NCBI GenBank assembly: GCA_020310875.1
Contig: CM035407.1
Location: forward strand, 88,439,632 to 88,503,631
DNA length: 64,000 nucleotides
DNA from: Ceratopteris richardii
Lineage: Eukaryota; Streptophyta; Polypodiopsida; Polypodiales; Pteridaceae
Direction of reading: 5' to 3'
Below the pieces are notes generated by a model. The model was not told where the DNA came from. It was given only the letters and a program-made list of their open reading frames with translations, and made no database searches. Positions within the stretch are counted from its first letter, which is position 1, and each line of letters starts with the position of its first letter. The translations under genes and the position numbers were made by a program. Shown piece after piece: positions 10,011 through 19,549 of the stretch.

Positions 10011-10679
10011 GGACCAAAGTGTCCATCTCCAACACCGCTATGTGCAGTTTCTAAGATTTTCAAATAATCTGATTCATGAATGCACAATCTTAGGTAACCA
10101 TCTTTTCCTCTCCAGTATAGGTTGTCTCCAGCTAAGGCATAGTCTTGAGCCTCTTGCTCCATGCTTCTTCTTCTTGCTAGAATAGTCTCTTTGGGTAATG
10201 TCCCCGATCTCATGAATTCTACCAATGGAGCACTTGCCCCTTGATGCATTTTCAGGCTACAACCAATGTAGCCATTGCCCCGATCTCTTTGGGTAATGAG
10301 CCGTTTTGTGTTGATCTTCTGAGGCAATGGCTACATGGTTGTAGCCTGAAAATACATCAAGGAAGCTATAAACTTCCTTGCCCGCAACTCGCTCCAATAA
10401 ATGTTATGTGATTGGAAGCGGATAGCTATCTCTAATAGTAGCAACATTAACTTTTTTAAGGTTAATACACACTCACAATTTTCCATTTTTCTTGGGCACC
10501 ACTACAATGGGCGATACCCATTCAGTATGCTCAATCTCATAGGCAAATCCAACTTCAATCAATCTATCAATTTCTTCTTTTATTTTAGCTGCATAAGTGT
10601 CATTATATGGGTAGGGCTTTTGTTTGGTGGGCTTGGCATCAGCTATCAAGGGGACCGTATGAGAGCATATTCTTGGATC
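10011..10679 (-). pseudogene. Gypsy fragments: integrase zinc finger and RT
   Basis: Two minus-strand gypsy pieces. 10011-10290 encodes the region before and into the integrase HHCC finger (ILARRRSMEQEAQDYALAGD, then LKILETAHSGVGDGHFGPD). 10320-10679 encodes the RT start (AYEIEHTEWVSPIVVVPKKN, by comparison with F, with frameshifts) and the linker KPTKQKPYPYN. They are not in normal order: RT sequence lies where the remainder of integrase is expected. Copia C begins at 10680. Confidence 0.82.
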
Positions 10680-10907
10680 TATTGATATATTTAGGTAGTG
10701 ATGTGTGTGAACACTCTAGGACCGTCGGGGCACTTTTTTCCCTCTTTAGGTGGTTTTCCCCCCGGCTTGTATATATGCCTATTGCCCTAATGGGCTACTT
10801 ATCTTTGTACATTCTCTAGTAATACATTTAGTATTGTATGTTGTGCTCCAAGCTTCTTCTTCTTCCTTGTGCTGTTCGCATGCTTTCGTAGACGTCTAAC
10901 TCCAACA
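10680..10907 (+). repeat. 5' LTR of copia C
   Basis: 228-bp LTR matching those of copia A. The first dinucleotide reads TA where TG is expected (TATTGATATA). It ends CTCCAACA. The TATA-like stretch CTTGTATATATGCC lies near 10768. Confidence 0.9.
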
Positions 10908-10909
10908 AA

Positions 10910-10924
10910 TGGTATCAAAGTAGG
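10910..10924 (+). promoter_or_regulatory. Primer-binding site of copia C
   Basis: TGGTATCAAAGTAGG two bases after the LTR, an initiator-Met-tRNA type site with one mismatch in the core. Confidence 0.85.
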
Positions 10925-11262
10925 TCGATGCTTCATCTAGGCCGCCGTCGACACTCCCCCATTTGCAGTCTCAGATTCGCATGAAATTTGGTGAGCATAC
11001 TCAGGGTGTTTTAGAGATCAAAACTGCTTGACTTTGTGGTGCCAAAATCGCGATCTGAGCTTGTTTCCGCCTCCGAACGCACTATCGCAGGGCTTGTGTA
11101 GGCTATTTTGTCTTTTTGTGCCAAAGGTATATACCAATTTCTGTTCGCCACTATAAGCATCTCGAAGTGTGCTACAGGTCTAGCAGAATTTGTCTCGGCA
11201 GTTTTGTTCAACTTTTTGAGATACAATCAATTTTCTGCATCAAGGTATTTTAGTCCCCGGCC

Positions 11263-12309
11263 ATGGCTGAAAGCAGTGATGTACTCCGTATGTTGGGTGT
11301 TGAGGATAAGTTGGATGGTACCAACTAACCGTTATGGGCTTATATGATGCGACATGTGTTGGTTGCAAAAGGATTGTGGAACATTGTGCAGGGTGTCGAA
11401 AAACATCCTATCACACCTGCAACTGTTACAACTACAGGTACTCAAGCTGATGCAGAAGGTGTCGAAGATGCTGATATTCTACATATTCCTATTTGTGTTG
11501 CGGTTTCTGCTGCACTTATTGCAGAGCAAATTTGTTGGGATGGCAGAGATGCCTAGGCACATGCATTGATAGCTTTGTTTGTCAAACGTGCCATTATTCC
11601 TCATATTCGCTCTTGTAGAATAGCTAAGGATGCCTGGGATACACTTACCACATTGTACCAAGCTAGGAATGAGGCTCGTGTTGCTTACCTCCAAAAACAG
11701 TTGGAGAGTGAGAACATGAATGAAGGTGATTCTATGGACGGTTTCCTAACAAAGATCAAAGACTTGAAGGAACAGTTGATTTCTGCTGATGAGGTTATAC
11801 CAGATAGCTCACTTGTGCAGACCGTTCTGAATGGTCTTCCCGATTCATATAAGAGTTTTGCTTCTACTCTTTGGTTGATGATGCAAGGCAATCCAAATGC
11901 CTTGTCATTTGAGGAGTTACTCTCTATTCTGTTGCAGGAAAATCAGTCCAGGCAGAACATGTCCATTATGCGTGTTGCAGATCAAGCTTTCCTGGCTAGT
12001 CAAAAGGGCAAAGGAAAATGGAGTACTTCTTCTAGTAAGCAGAAATCTGCAAGTGCTGCACATTCGAAGAACCAAGACAAAGATGAGAAAAATTAAAAAA
12101 AGGAGAAATTGTTTTGTAAGTAATGTAAAGGGAATGATCATATCATAAAGAACTTTTCAAAACTGGCTACTAAAGAGGCAAAGAAGAAAGAGGCTGGAAC
12201 GGTTTTTGCAAAAGCCTCCATACCAAAAATAGAGTCTGCTAATCTTGTGAAGGAAGAAGAATGGGCATTTACTACTGTTTGCACTTTTGACCCATCTTCT
12301 CATGAGTAG
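11263..12309 (+). pseudogene. Copia C gag
   Basis: ATG at 11263 (MAESSDVLRML). UBN2-type gag blocks are IIPHIRSCRIAKDAWDTLTT and VIPDSSLVQTVLNGLPDSY. The zinc knuckle is damaged (CK-stop-CKGNDHIIKNF, last Cys lost). In-frame stops include TAG at 11554-11556 and 12307-12309, at positions where the related copy has CAG. Gag and pol would otherwise be one frame, as is usual for copia. Confidence 0.92.
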
Positions 12310-13743
12310 TGCATGTCTGCAGTAGACTCAGATGTTTGGTACTTTGATAGTGGGGCGACCAAACATATTACCTCGCAGCGTAGTTTCTTCTCTTCACTCG
12401 AGCCTGCTCCTTCAGAGAATATTGTTACATGCGCCAACAACTCCTCTTATCCTATTATGGGAGTTGGTAAGATCATTTTGACTACTGCTGATGGTAGTTC
12501 TTTCACTTTGTTAGATGCTTTATTTGTGCCAGGGATCAAGAAGAACCTGTTATCAGTTTCTGCATTAGCCAAGATTGGCTTGGTTGTGAAATTTGTTGAT
12601 GATAGGTGTACAGTTCATGATCTGTCAAATGGTGATGTGATTATTGCTTCTGGCATTCTATGTCCGGGGCTGTATAAGCTCATAGACTATGAAAGATTTG
12701 TAAATGATTTGGCATGTGCAGTAAATGATTCTAAGGCTATGTCAGATGCAAAGCTTTGGCATGCACGCTTTGGTCATCTGAATTTTGCTAGTTTGCTATG
12801 CCTACAGAAATCTGAAATGGTGTCCTCTTTGCCCAAACTTGAGGCACCTGGAAAACATGTTTGTGAAGGCTGTATTTTGGGCAAAATGCAGCGTTCGTCT
12901 TTTCCAAAAGATGGTTCAGTTCGGGCTACTCAGAAATTGCAGCTTGTACATAGTGATGTCTGTGGTCCTATGCAGACACCTTCTTTTGGGAATTATCTTT
13001 ACTTCGTGACTTTCATCGATGATTTTTCCAAGCATGCATAGGTATATCCATTGAAGGCAAATTCCGAAGTGCTCATGTGCTTCAAACAGTTTTTGGTTTT
13101 GGCTGAAAATCTATCAGCATGTAAAATGGGCACCCTCTGTTCAGATCGAGGGGAGGGGATATATGTCTTCTAATTTTAATGCATTTCTGGTTGAATGTGG
13201 AATAAAACACCAATGTATAGTGTCGTATACACCTCAACAGAATGGAGTTGCTGAACGAAAGAATAGGTCACTCATGGAGATGGCGAGGTGCATGGTCAAG
13301 AGTCAGGCTTTACCACATAATTTCTGGCTTGAGGCTGTCATGTGTGCAGCATATGTACTGAATAGGTGTCCCACTAAAGCGTTGTAGTCTATCACTCCAT
13401 ATGACGCTTGGCATGACCGCAAGCCATCTGTTGCTCTTCTCCGTGTTTTTGGTTGTTCGGCATATGCATTAGTGCCTGAACAACATCGCAAAAAATTGGA
13501 TGATAAAGCAGTAAAATGTATTTTTGTTGGGTACAGTTCTAAAAGTAAAGGCTATCATCTGTATCATCCACGAACTAAACGCATTCTGGTTAGCCGTGAT
13601 GTTGTTTTTGTGGAAGATGCTATTCAACCATTGCTTTCATGTACTAAGGAGACATCTGTTAGCTCCAAAGACATGTATGATACTTTGCTGCCTCTTTTTA
13701 CAGGTGGACAGTCTAGTGTTGGTCCTAATGAGGCAACTTCTTA
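12310..13743 (+). pseudogene. Copia C protease and integrase
   Basis: Protease WYFDSGATKHITS, then the GAG-pre-integrase finger (LWHARFGHLNFASL; CEGCILGKMQ) and the integrase core with FIDDFSKHA, a TAG stop at 13039-13041, the frameshifted CSDRG motif at about 13145, and VAERKNRSLMEMAR. Then the C-terminal CAAYVLNRCPTKAL and FVGYSSKSKGYHLYHP. A TAG replaces a glutamine codon at 13385-13387. The region ends at the truncation point. Confidence 0.92.
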
Positions 13744-13813
13744 ACAATGCTCTTCTATCATTTCAAATGTTTTTGTATAAAAACATATATGTTTTTGTAT
13801 TGCAGACATTTTT
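13744..13813 (+). other. Spacer, possible intron end
   Basis: AT-rich stretch with a T-rich tract ending TTGTATTGCAG, which looks like a splice acceptor directly before the open frame at 13814. Confidence 0.45.
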
Positions 13814-14069
13814 CCTTCCAATATTCTAGAGTGGCGACCTCTTGAATGTTTAACACGAACATTCAGAGTTCTTTGTAAGGTATATGCAGAGCTTATGTAT
13901 GCAGACAAATCTGCTCAATTTTTCAATAGCATAGAGTTACTTGTCCATTTTGCATTTTATCAGGTGCCATTAAGGAGGAGCTCTTATGGAAATCTTATAC
14001 ATTTGCCTGCTCCTTGCATCTCTTCATTAGATTGGGATGCTCCTGATCATTCAACAAAAGGTGGAAAAG
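13814..14069 (+). pseudogene. Unrecognised coding exon-like fragment
   Basis: An open frame follows a TTGCAG acceptor and reads DIFPSNILEWRPLECLTRTF, then RVLCKVYAELMYADKSAQFF, then SLDWDAPDHSTKG. The codon pattern looks like a real protein and has no similarity to the retroelements here. I cannot name the family. It lies between truncated copia C and the outer edge of the palindrome's left arm. It could be a remnant of the host gene into which the palindromic unit and the copia inserted, or a captured exon. Confidence 0.5.
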
Positions 14070-14091
14070 AAATCTTGGACTTTGGATAGCC

Positions 14092-14295
14092 TTGGACTTA
14101 GAGGAGAGCTGTCCAGAAGTACTGATTCATCGAGATTTTCAATCTAGGAAGATAATTGTCACTACAAATTGGAAATTCACAAATGTAAGGGATCTCCTAG
14201 AATACCTTGATGAAGCATCATCACAGTTCAGATTCTCAATTGATGAAGCAATAGTTAACATAAGATCAGAGAAAACATTATCTTGCATAACGTGA
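14092..14295 (+). pseudogene. Arm ORF3, left copy (unknown protein)
   Basis: Open frame containing ESCPEVLIHRDFQSRKIIV, NWKFTNVRDLLEYLDEASSQ and FRFSIDEAIVNIRSEKTLSC, ending at a TGA. Downstream, LPHRVIKFQPFRL continues in frame after the stop. The right-arm copy (41238-41513, minus) reads through this point with Cys. No family is recognised. It converges on the ORFs encoded nearer the loop. Confidence 0.5.
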
Positions 14296-14393
14296 CTGCC
14301 ACATAGGGTGATCAAGTTCCAACCCTTTAGATTGTAACAAGTCTCCTTCTTTAAGAAGCTTTTTTTCAAACTTCCATTGATTTTTCTTTGTAG

Positions 14394-14995
14394 GATGGTG
14401 ACTACGAATGTGACTGATTACATCACTTCAATTATGTCTTTTTATGGACTATATTCATATTGGCATTGTTTTTGTTTAATTTCAAGATTCTGAGAAGGTT
14501 TCAATGGTGCAATGATTATACAGGAACTTGCATATGACAAAATGGAAAAGATTGGATGACAGGACCGATACAAGCGATATGGGCCATCCAAAATTCTTCA
14601 ATTGCCCTTATCGCTTGCATCGGTCGTGTCATAAAAACTTCTCTATCTTCTTCACATTTAACTTTTCTGCAGGATGGTGACTAAGAATGTGACTGATTAC
14701 ATCACTTCAATTATGTCTTTTTATGGACTACATTCATATTGGCATTTTTTTGTTTAATTTCAAGATTCTGATGAGGTTTCTATCGTGCAATGATTATAAA
14801 GGAACTTGCATGAGTAAATTCTAGGTGATTCAAGAATATAAATCAAGAAATTCTTACATAATATATCTCCCCTTTTAGAACCTTTTTCCATACTTCCATT
14901 GATTTTCCTTTGCAGGATGGTAACTAAGAATGTGACTCATTAGATCACTTCAATTATGGCTTTTTATGGACTATATTCATATTGGCAATTTTTGT
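14394..14995. repeat. Three-unit tandem repeat in the left arm
   Basis: A block of about 90 bp beginning GGATGGTGACTAAGAATGTG and continuing to TATTCATATTGGCA recurs at about 14394, 14672 and 14916. Hairpin 14557-14631 lies between the first two units. The right arm holds the mirror images near 40645, 40889 and 41182. Confidence 0.85.
14557..14631. repeat. Hairpin element (family H)
   Basis: Short foldback. GGACCGATACAAGCGATATG pairs with CGCTTGCATCGGTCGTGTC across a loop of about 20 bases. It belongs to the family whose stem resembles CGACCGATGCAAGCGATTAG. Confidence 0.8.
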
Positions 14996-15140
14996 GTTAA
15001 CTCATTCAATTTAGGAATTCCTCAAATGTTTTGATCAATATGCATTTTGAGAAGCTTAGGAGCACTGCAAGGTAAACTTAAATTCAAAATGGATGGCAAG
15101 GCTTTAAAATAGAACACAACAAAACATATGGCAAGGCTTA

Positions 15141-15203
15141 CACTTTGGAGTTCCCATGTTGTGATTGGAGAGAATTCCTTGCTGTTTTCTTTGTCCTATC
15201 CAT
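15141..15203 (-). pseudogene. Left-arm copy of the H3-tail-like exon
   Basis: The minus-strand ATG at 15203 opens MDRTKKTARNSLQSQHGN, followed by a GTAAG donor. The right arm has MARTKKTPRNS at the same place (39525). The downstream exon is cut by an 830-bp deletion and has an in-frame TGA soon after LLKMHIDQN, so this copy is non-functional. Confidence 0.55.
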
Positions 15204-15419
15204 AACCTACAAAAAAAAAAGATCATTATCATCAGATAAATAGGACTTTGACTAGAGAGAAACAGATCATGGATCAATAAGGATTAATATTAGGACATGG
15301 ATCAATTACACAAAAAAAGATTACATCCTTCATATTTGCAATGTCTTGTATCCCTTTGGGCAATAAATATGTGTATCTATGTACATTTCATGAGTAATAA
15401 GCTTTGCAAAGAAATATAT

Positions 15420-15872
15420 TTAATCCTTCTTGAGTCTTTTGAATGAACTTGGCTCTAGCAAATCTCCTCTATATCTGAGGTACTCTTTTCTCCTGTAGCC
15501 AGCAATACTTTTAACATTTGACACCCCTGCAACCATTGCATAGCTTGAGTAACAAAGGAAGTAGCCTGCCCTTAAAGCATTGAATCCTAGGGCATATCCA
15601 AAAATTCTTAATGCAGCTGTCCTTTCAAGTAGCAAAACTTTGTATGCATTAAAGGGTATTGAAGTAAAACCCATGTATCTTGAAAGAGTCCTCAAGGAGA
15701 ATACATCAAAATCTACCTCTTCACTATACTGCTCATGAATAACACAAAATAATTTTGGATTCAATTTTGGAAGATAGTGGATTATTGAATGAATATCCAT
15801 CTTTGTCTTTCCTTTCTCCTCTATGGTTTTCCTTGTTCCCTTCCCCCTGCCAATGTAGTTGTCTTCATCCAA
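15420..15872 (-). CDS. Arm ORF1, left copy, 150 codons (unknown protein)
   Basis: Uninterrupted 150-codon frame from ATG (15872) to stop. It begins MDEDNYIGRGKGTRK and then has a lysine-rich stretch. SIIHYLPKL, TLSRYMGFTSIPFNAYKVLL and a moderately hydrophobic centre (FGYALGFNALRAGYF, YSSYAMVAGVSNV) follow. The basic tail is YRRKEYLRYRGDLL, ending RLKKD. I do not recognise a family. The mirrored right-arm copy is about 90% similar by eye but has a nonsense codon. A TATA-like motif about 925 bp upstream in the palindrome loop faces this ORF. It could be one exon of a longer gene. Confidence 0.6.
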   Translation of the reverse strand: MDEDNYIGRGKGTRKTIEEKGKTKMDIHSIIHYLPKLNPKLFCVIHEQYSEEVDFDVFSLRTLSRYMGFTSIPFNAYKVLLLERTAALRIFGYALGFNALRAGYFLCYSSYAMVAGVSNVKSIAGYRRKEYLRYRGDLLEPSSFKRLKKD

Positions 15873-15976
15873 TATAGATAATTGTGGAAAAAATTGAAAA
15901 CCTAGGTCAGAAAAGGTCTAATGAAACTTTTAAAGTCATAGAAATAACTGGAAACACAAGCAGAAACAAAGCATGA

Positions 15977-16050
15977 GACACGACCGATCCAACCGATTAG
16001 AGTCATCAGAGAATATCGGATGGGCCTAATCACTTGCATCGGTCATGTTC
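15977..16050. repeat. Hairpin element (family H)
   Basis: GACACGACCGATCCAACCGA pairs with the reverse complement near 16030-16050 (CACTTGCATCGGTCATGTTC) with several mismatches. It matches part of the fused hairpin at 38673-38763. Confidence 0.75.
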
Positions 16051-16170
16051 GATTTCTCATCCTTAACTTTATAGAAACATATAATTAATGTTGAAAATAA
16101 TATTTATACACACATTTAGTTGTTCTATATGGAGCATTCATTCATATAGCTATAAATATGATACTTGATT

Positions 16171-16246
16171 GGACACAACCAATTCAAGCGATTAAGCCCA
16201 TCAAGGAAGCTTGGATGGTCCTAATCGCTTGAATTGGTCATCTCCA
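16171..16246. repeat. Hairpin element (family H)
   Basis: GGACACAACCAATTCAAGCG pairs with CGCTTGAATTGGTCATCTCC. This subfamily has an AATTCAAG core in place of GATGCAAG, with compensating changes in both arms. Confidence 0.8.
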
Positions 16247-16426
16247 AAGGAGGTCATCTTAAAGCTTAGATTGCATGTGAGCTTTTGTATCTTATTATTG
16301 GCTAAGAATTTGGAGAAAATAATGCTATCATTGCGTCCGGAACGTGCCAATACCCTAAGATTCACTGTCTATTTGCATGATTTTGATACCCAGAGGTTTT
16401 GATAAGCCTTTTTGTATTGACTTCCA

Positions 16427-16502
16427 GACACGCCCGATGCAAGCAATTAGACCCATAAAACATTTCCAGATGAGCCTTATCGCTTGCATTGGTCGTGTCC
16501 TA
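16427..16502. repeat. Hairpin element (family H)
   Basis: GACACGCCCGATGCAAGCAA pairs with CGCTTGCATTGGTCGTGTCC across a short loop. The mirror copy is at 38417-38489. Confidence 0.8.
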
Positions 16503-16642
16503 GATTCATGCACAAATAGGCTCATCAAGACCTCTCGATATCAGAATCATGCAAATAGACAGTCAATCTTAGGGTTTCGGCATGTTCTGGATGCAATGGT
16601 AGCATTAGTTTCTTGACATTCTGAGCCAATAGTAAGATAGGG

Positions 16643-16720
16643 AAGTTCACGACTGATGCAAGCGAAATAACCTAGTCAAAGGTGGGTCAAACGCATGTAA
16701 TCACTTGTATGTGTCGTATC
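16643..16720. repeat. Hairpin-like element at the inner arm edge
   Basis: GTTCACGACTGATGCAAGCG begins a degenerate family-H foldback. It also pairs with 17334-17361 across the loop, marking the inner limit of the large inverted repeat. Confidence 0.65.
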
Positions 16721-16796
16721 GGGTATGAAGCACAAGTATGCATGGGTAATGAAGGGAGAAATTCTATGAAAATGTGAAATGCTGAAGGGGACTCGT

Positions 16797-16804
16797 ATTT
16801 ATAG
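16797..16804 (-). promoter_or_regulatory. TATA-like motif facing the left arm
   Basis: On the minus strand TATAAATA, followed by CGAGTCCCC. It lies about 925 bp upstream of the left ORF1 start. Inferred promoter only. Confidence 0.45.
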
Positions 16805-16820
16805 TCGAGGAGGATCGGGT

Positions 16821-16993
16821 AACGGTTACATGACGTGGACCAATAAGCGAGTGCCACATGGCAAAAGGACATTGGGAATCACAACGGCTAGATGATGTGG
16901 CCCACTCAAATGATGCCATGTGGTGTTGTACGTTGGGATTCACAACGGCTAGATGACATGGACCAATCACACACTACCACATGTCACCAATGG
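16821..16993. repeat. Three ~61-bp tandem repeats in the loop
   Basis: Units begin AACGGYTA at 16821, 16883 and 16944 and share ACATGACGTGGACCAAT-like and TGCCACATGG-like blocks. Placed between two outward TATA-like motifs, they could be shared upstream elements of a bidirectional promoter. That role is inference. Confidence 0.75.
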
Positions 16994-17012
16994 TCAAATC
17001 ATTCCAAAGACC

Positions 17013-17020
17013 TATTTAAG
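17013..17020 (+). promoter_or_regulatory. TATA-like motif facing the right arm
   Basis: TATTTAAG followed by CTCCTC, about 940 bp upstream of right ORF1 once copia D is removed. The symmetry with the minus-strand motif is notable, but the match to a TATA box is only fair. Confidence 0.35.
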
Positions 17021-17167
17021 CTCCTCTATTCACTTTTTTTCATTTTTTTGTGAACTCCTTGCTACCACCAACTTGCCATTGTCTTCGAGTTTTTACATGC
17101 TTTTCAAAACTTTCCATAGACCAAATTTTGTGTGAGGGTTTAGGGTCATCATGATCAATTATTTTAC

Positions 17168-17241
17168 AACACGACTGATACAAGTGATTAGGGACATTAG
17201 GGGATTTTTGAATGACCCTAATCGCTTGCATCGGTCATGTT
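17168..17241. repeat. Hairpin element (family H) in the loop
   Basis: ACACGACTGATACAAGTGAT pairs with ATCGCTTGCATCGGTCATGT. The pairing extends inward through AGGG/CCCT, leaving a loop of about 15 bases. Confidence 0.8.
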
Positions 17242-17361
17242 TCTTGAGTGCTTTGTGAAAGCTTTTTTAATTAGTTTTTTTGTTTTTTAAATTTGTTCCA
17301 AGCTTTTAAACTCTTTTTTGTGCAAGTTAGCTTATTTCGCTCGCATCGGTCGTGAACTTCC

Positions 17362-17654
17362 TGTTACACTTATGTGTTCCTCGAGTAGCTTTGATGTGAA
17401 CCTTTTCCCTATACATGGGCACTTTTTACTCTAGTGCTGGCTAGAGGTTTTTTCTCCATGTTACCACATACTTGATACTCTCATATATGGTGGTACTTTG
17501 TACTTAGGGATATTATTCAGCTCTTACTTCAGTTTAGTTGATCATTCAATAGAGTGAGCTATTCCAGCCATCATCTTCTCTGTGTGTCTTGCTGCATTTG
17601 TGCTCCTTGTGTGTGCTTCTTGTGTGTCTCTCGCACTTCTACACACACCCAACA
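17362..17654 (+). repeat. 5' LTR of copia D
   Basis: 293 bp, TGTTACAC to CCCAACA, with a TG-rich 3' half and CT-rich tail. Confidence 0.95.
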
Positions 17655-17655
17655 G

Positions 17656-17670
17656 TGGTATCAGAGCAGG
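17656..17670 (+). promoter_or_regulatory. Primer-binding site of copia D
   Basis: TGGTATCAGAGCAGG one base after the LTR. This is an exact initiator-methionine-tRNA site core, as in many plant copia elements. Confidence 0.95.
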
Positions 17671-17932
17671 TTCAACTTCTTCTCAAGTTTTGGTTTTTTG
17701 CGTCGTGGCACGCGCACACTTTAACAGTGCAAATCGACTTCGGAACATAGAAGTGTGAATTTCAGCAGCCCGAAAACATTTCCATCAGGCGCACTGGGGT
17801 TTTACCTCCATTTCAAAGCCATTCGTGCAGTCAGAATCGCCATTAGAGTGACGGTTTGTGAGCTGAAATTTCAGCACTCATTTCAGTTTTCGTCGAAGTG
17901 AAGATTTTGTCACATTCTTCTTCCTTAGTGAA

Positions 17933-18352
17933 ATGGTGGGCAGCAATGACTTGTTTGGCATACTTCAAGCTGAAGAAAACCTTGATGGGACCAACTATCG
18001 AATGTGGTCTTACATGATGAAGCATGTTCTTGTTGCAAAACAACTTTGAAACATAGTGACTGATGTAGATCGAAGACCAGCAAGTGCTTCTACTTTGGAG
18101 TCTACTATCACAGATGGAGCTTCTTCTTCGAGTACAGTGGTTTCTCCTTCTCCACCTACACAGGAGCAACTTAGATGGGATGGAAAAGATGCTCAAGCTC
18201 ATGCTTTGATTGCGCTTTCAGTGAAGCGTCATATAGTTCCACACATTCGGTCATGTTCTACATCGATACAGGCATGGGACACTTGCTTCTTTGTATGCCG
18301 TGCGTAATGAAGCACGTGTTGCATACTTGAGGAAGCAACTTGATGATGTATG
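17933..18352 (+). pseudogene. Copia D gag, 5' part
   Basis: Starts at ATG 17933 (MVGSNDLFGILQAEENLDGT). The block NYRMWSYMMKHVLVAKQL is followed by a TGA where the family has Trp. Then a Ser/Thr/Pro-rich linker and SVKRHIVPHIRSCSTSIQAW, with a frameshift after W. It is cut at 18352 by gypsy E inside the RKQLDDV stretch. Confidence 0.9.
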
Positions 18353-19059
18353 TGTTGGCAGTAGTCAAGGAACTGAAGGAGTCACAAGACAAGGAAGCCT
18401 ATGTAGGGAGTCGGAGCGAAGAGAAGGCACAAGCAGACACAGTAGTCAAAGAAGATCTGACAAGTAGGCCATTTAAATTTTTCAGGCATCAAAGATTTGA
18501 GCACACAAGAAGAAGGAGCAAGTAGGGAGCTCCAGGAAATGTATGTCAAAATGTTAGAAGAAATCCCTACAAAAATAGTGATTTTCATCACTAAAAACCA
18601 TTGTAAATACCATTTCATATTTTTGTAGCTCCATTTTGTGCAAGCCAAGGAGTCCTTGAGCTTGAGGAGCTTTAGAAGTACCTACCTATCAGTTTTCACA
18701 TCTTTTAGACTCCGTTTGAACCTCCAAATAGGGTAGAGAACCTAATTTTTAACTATGCCGGACACTAGGTCTGGACAAAGCTAAAACCTAGTCAAAAACT
18801 ATAAATAGAGCTAGAGAGCTCATTTTTGGAGGCAGCTTGTAATTGATTTGAACTTGTATGAGCTTTTTGAAAGTAATCTAAAGAACTCCATTGCTTCTCA
18901 CTCTTTGTCTTGCTTTGTGTGCGCGTGTGTGTGTATGTGTGTGCATATTGTGTGCTTCTCACTCACGCATTTGTGCCTTCACTTGCTCGAGGTCATTATA
19001 CCATCCTCACGTCTTCCCGGATTGACATTAAAGGAGGTGCTACTCATCACTGAGCTACA
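18353..19059 (+). repeat. 5' LTR of gypsy E
   Basis: 707 bp, TGTTGGCA to GAGCTACA. AACTATAAATAGAGC at about 18797 is a good TATA box, so transcription likely starts shortly downstream. A TG microsatellite lies near 18920. Confidence 0.95.
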
Positions 19060-19067
19060 CCAAATTT

Positions 19068-19084
19068 TGGCGCTGTTGCCGGGG
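19068..19084 (+). promoter_or_regulatory. Primer-binding site of gypsy E (Asp-tRNA type)
   Basis: TGGCGCTGTTGCCGGGG, eight bases after the LTR. It matches the complement of the 3' end of plant tRNA-Asp (TGGCGCCGTTGCCGGGG) with one mismatch. This primer and spacing are usual for Tat and Athila gypsy elements. Confidence 0.93.
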
Positions 19085-19549
19085 ATCGAGCTTTGAGGAC
19101 GAGCATGTGATGGTAAGACGTAGAGTTGAAGCATTGGAGTTATAGGTATTTTCTTCACCTTTTTCCTATTTTCTCTTGTTTTCTCATCACCATCATCATG
19201 CTCACCATCTCCCACATCCATCTCCATCATCGCGAAAAAATTCAGTTTTCGGTCATATCACCCCACCCATACCATTTCCCTCATTTCACTTGTGATAGAG
19301 AGTGAGAGAGCATTTGTGTGCTTGTGATTTTCTATGTTTTTTGAGATTTTCTACAGGAATCAGCATCCCCAGCAGCTGCACCAACCCCCAGCAGGTAAAA
19401 AATTTGACTCTACAGGTCCCGAGGCATTGACCTCTGTCAATCGCGACCGACAGAAAAAATGATATTTTTGCTAAACAAAGTACATAACCATAATCTATAG
19501 GCCTAGAGCTTCCCAAATGTGTGTTTAAAATTTTAAAATTCCTTAGATT

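Larger units (their letters stand above)
10680..13743 (+). mobile_element. Copia C, 3'-truncated
   Basis: Plus-strand element of the A/B family with a 5' LTR, leader, gag, protease and integrase. It ends abruptly at about 13743 after GPNEATS, before RT, RNase H and the 3' LTR. The downstream sequence is unrelated, so the 3' part was deleted. It is the best preserved gag-integrase copy of this family in the window, and its protease motif is intact (WYFDSGATKHITS). Confidence 0.9.
14070..16668. repeat. Left arm of a large inverted repeat
   Basis: About 2.6 kb whose reverse complement recurs at 17334-17361 plus 38276-41505. Landmarks pair in mirror order: the CCAGAAGTACTGATTCATC block (14112 and 41449), a three-unit tandem repeat, the 150-codon ORF (15420-15872 and 38868-39308), several hairpins and the inner edge GGGAAGTTCACGAC. 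Relative to the right arm it lacks about 830 bp near 15000, which includes most of the Ulp1-like exon. Confidence 0.88.
16669..17333. other. Loop of the large inverted repeat
   Basis: About 665 bp unique to the centre of the palindrome. It holds three ~61-bp repeats (16821-16993), two outward TATA-like motifs and one hairpin. No long open frame is convincing. The duplicated ORFs in the two arms point away from it. Confidence 0.7.

Noticed and set aside
10401-10819. Plus-strand open frames over 10401-10819
   Set aside because: They run antisense to gypsy RT and across the copia C LTR, so they are not genes.
14557-17241. Regularly recurring short repeats resembling a CRISPR array
   Set aside because: Spacing is irregular, each unit is itself a hairpin, copies are in plant-type DNA and no cas genes exist. 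They are eukaryotic foldback repeats.
18910-18955. TG-rich microsatellite in the LTR of gypsy E
   Set aside because: Short and imperfect. It differs slightly between the two LTRs, as expected for a simple repeat, and is not otherwise notable.
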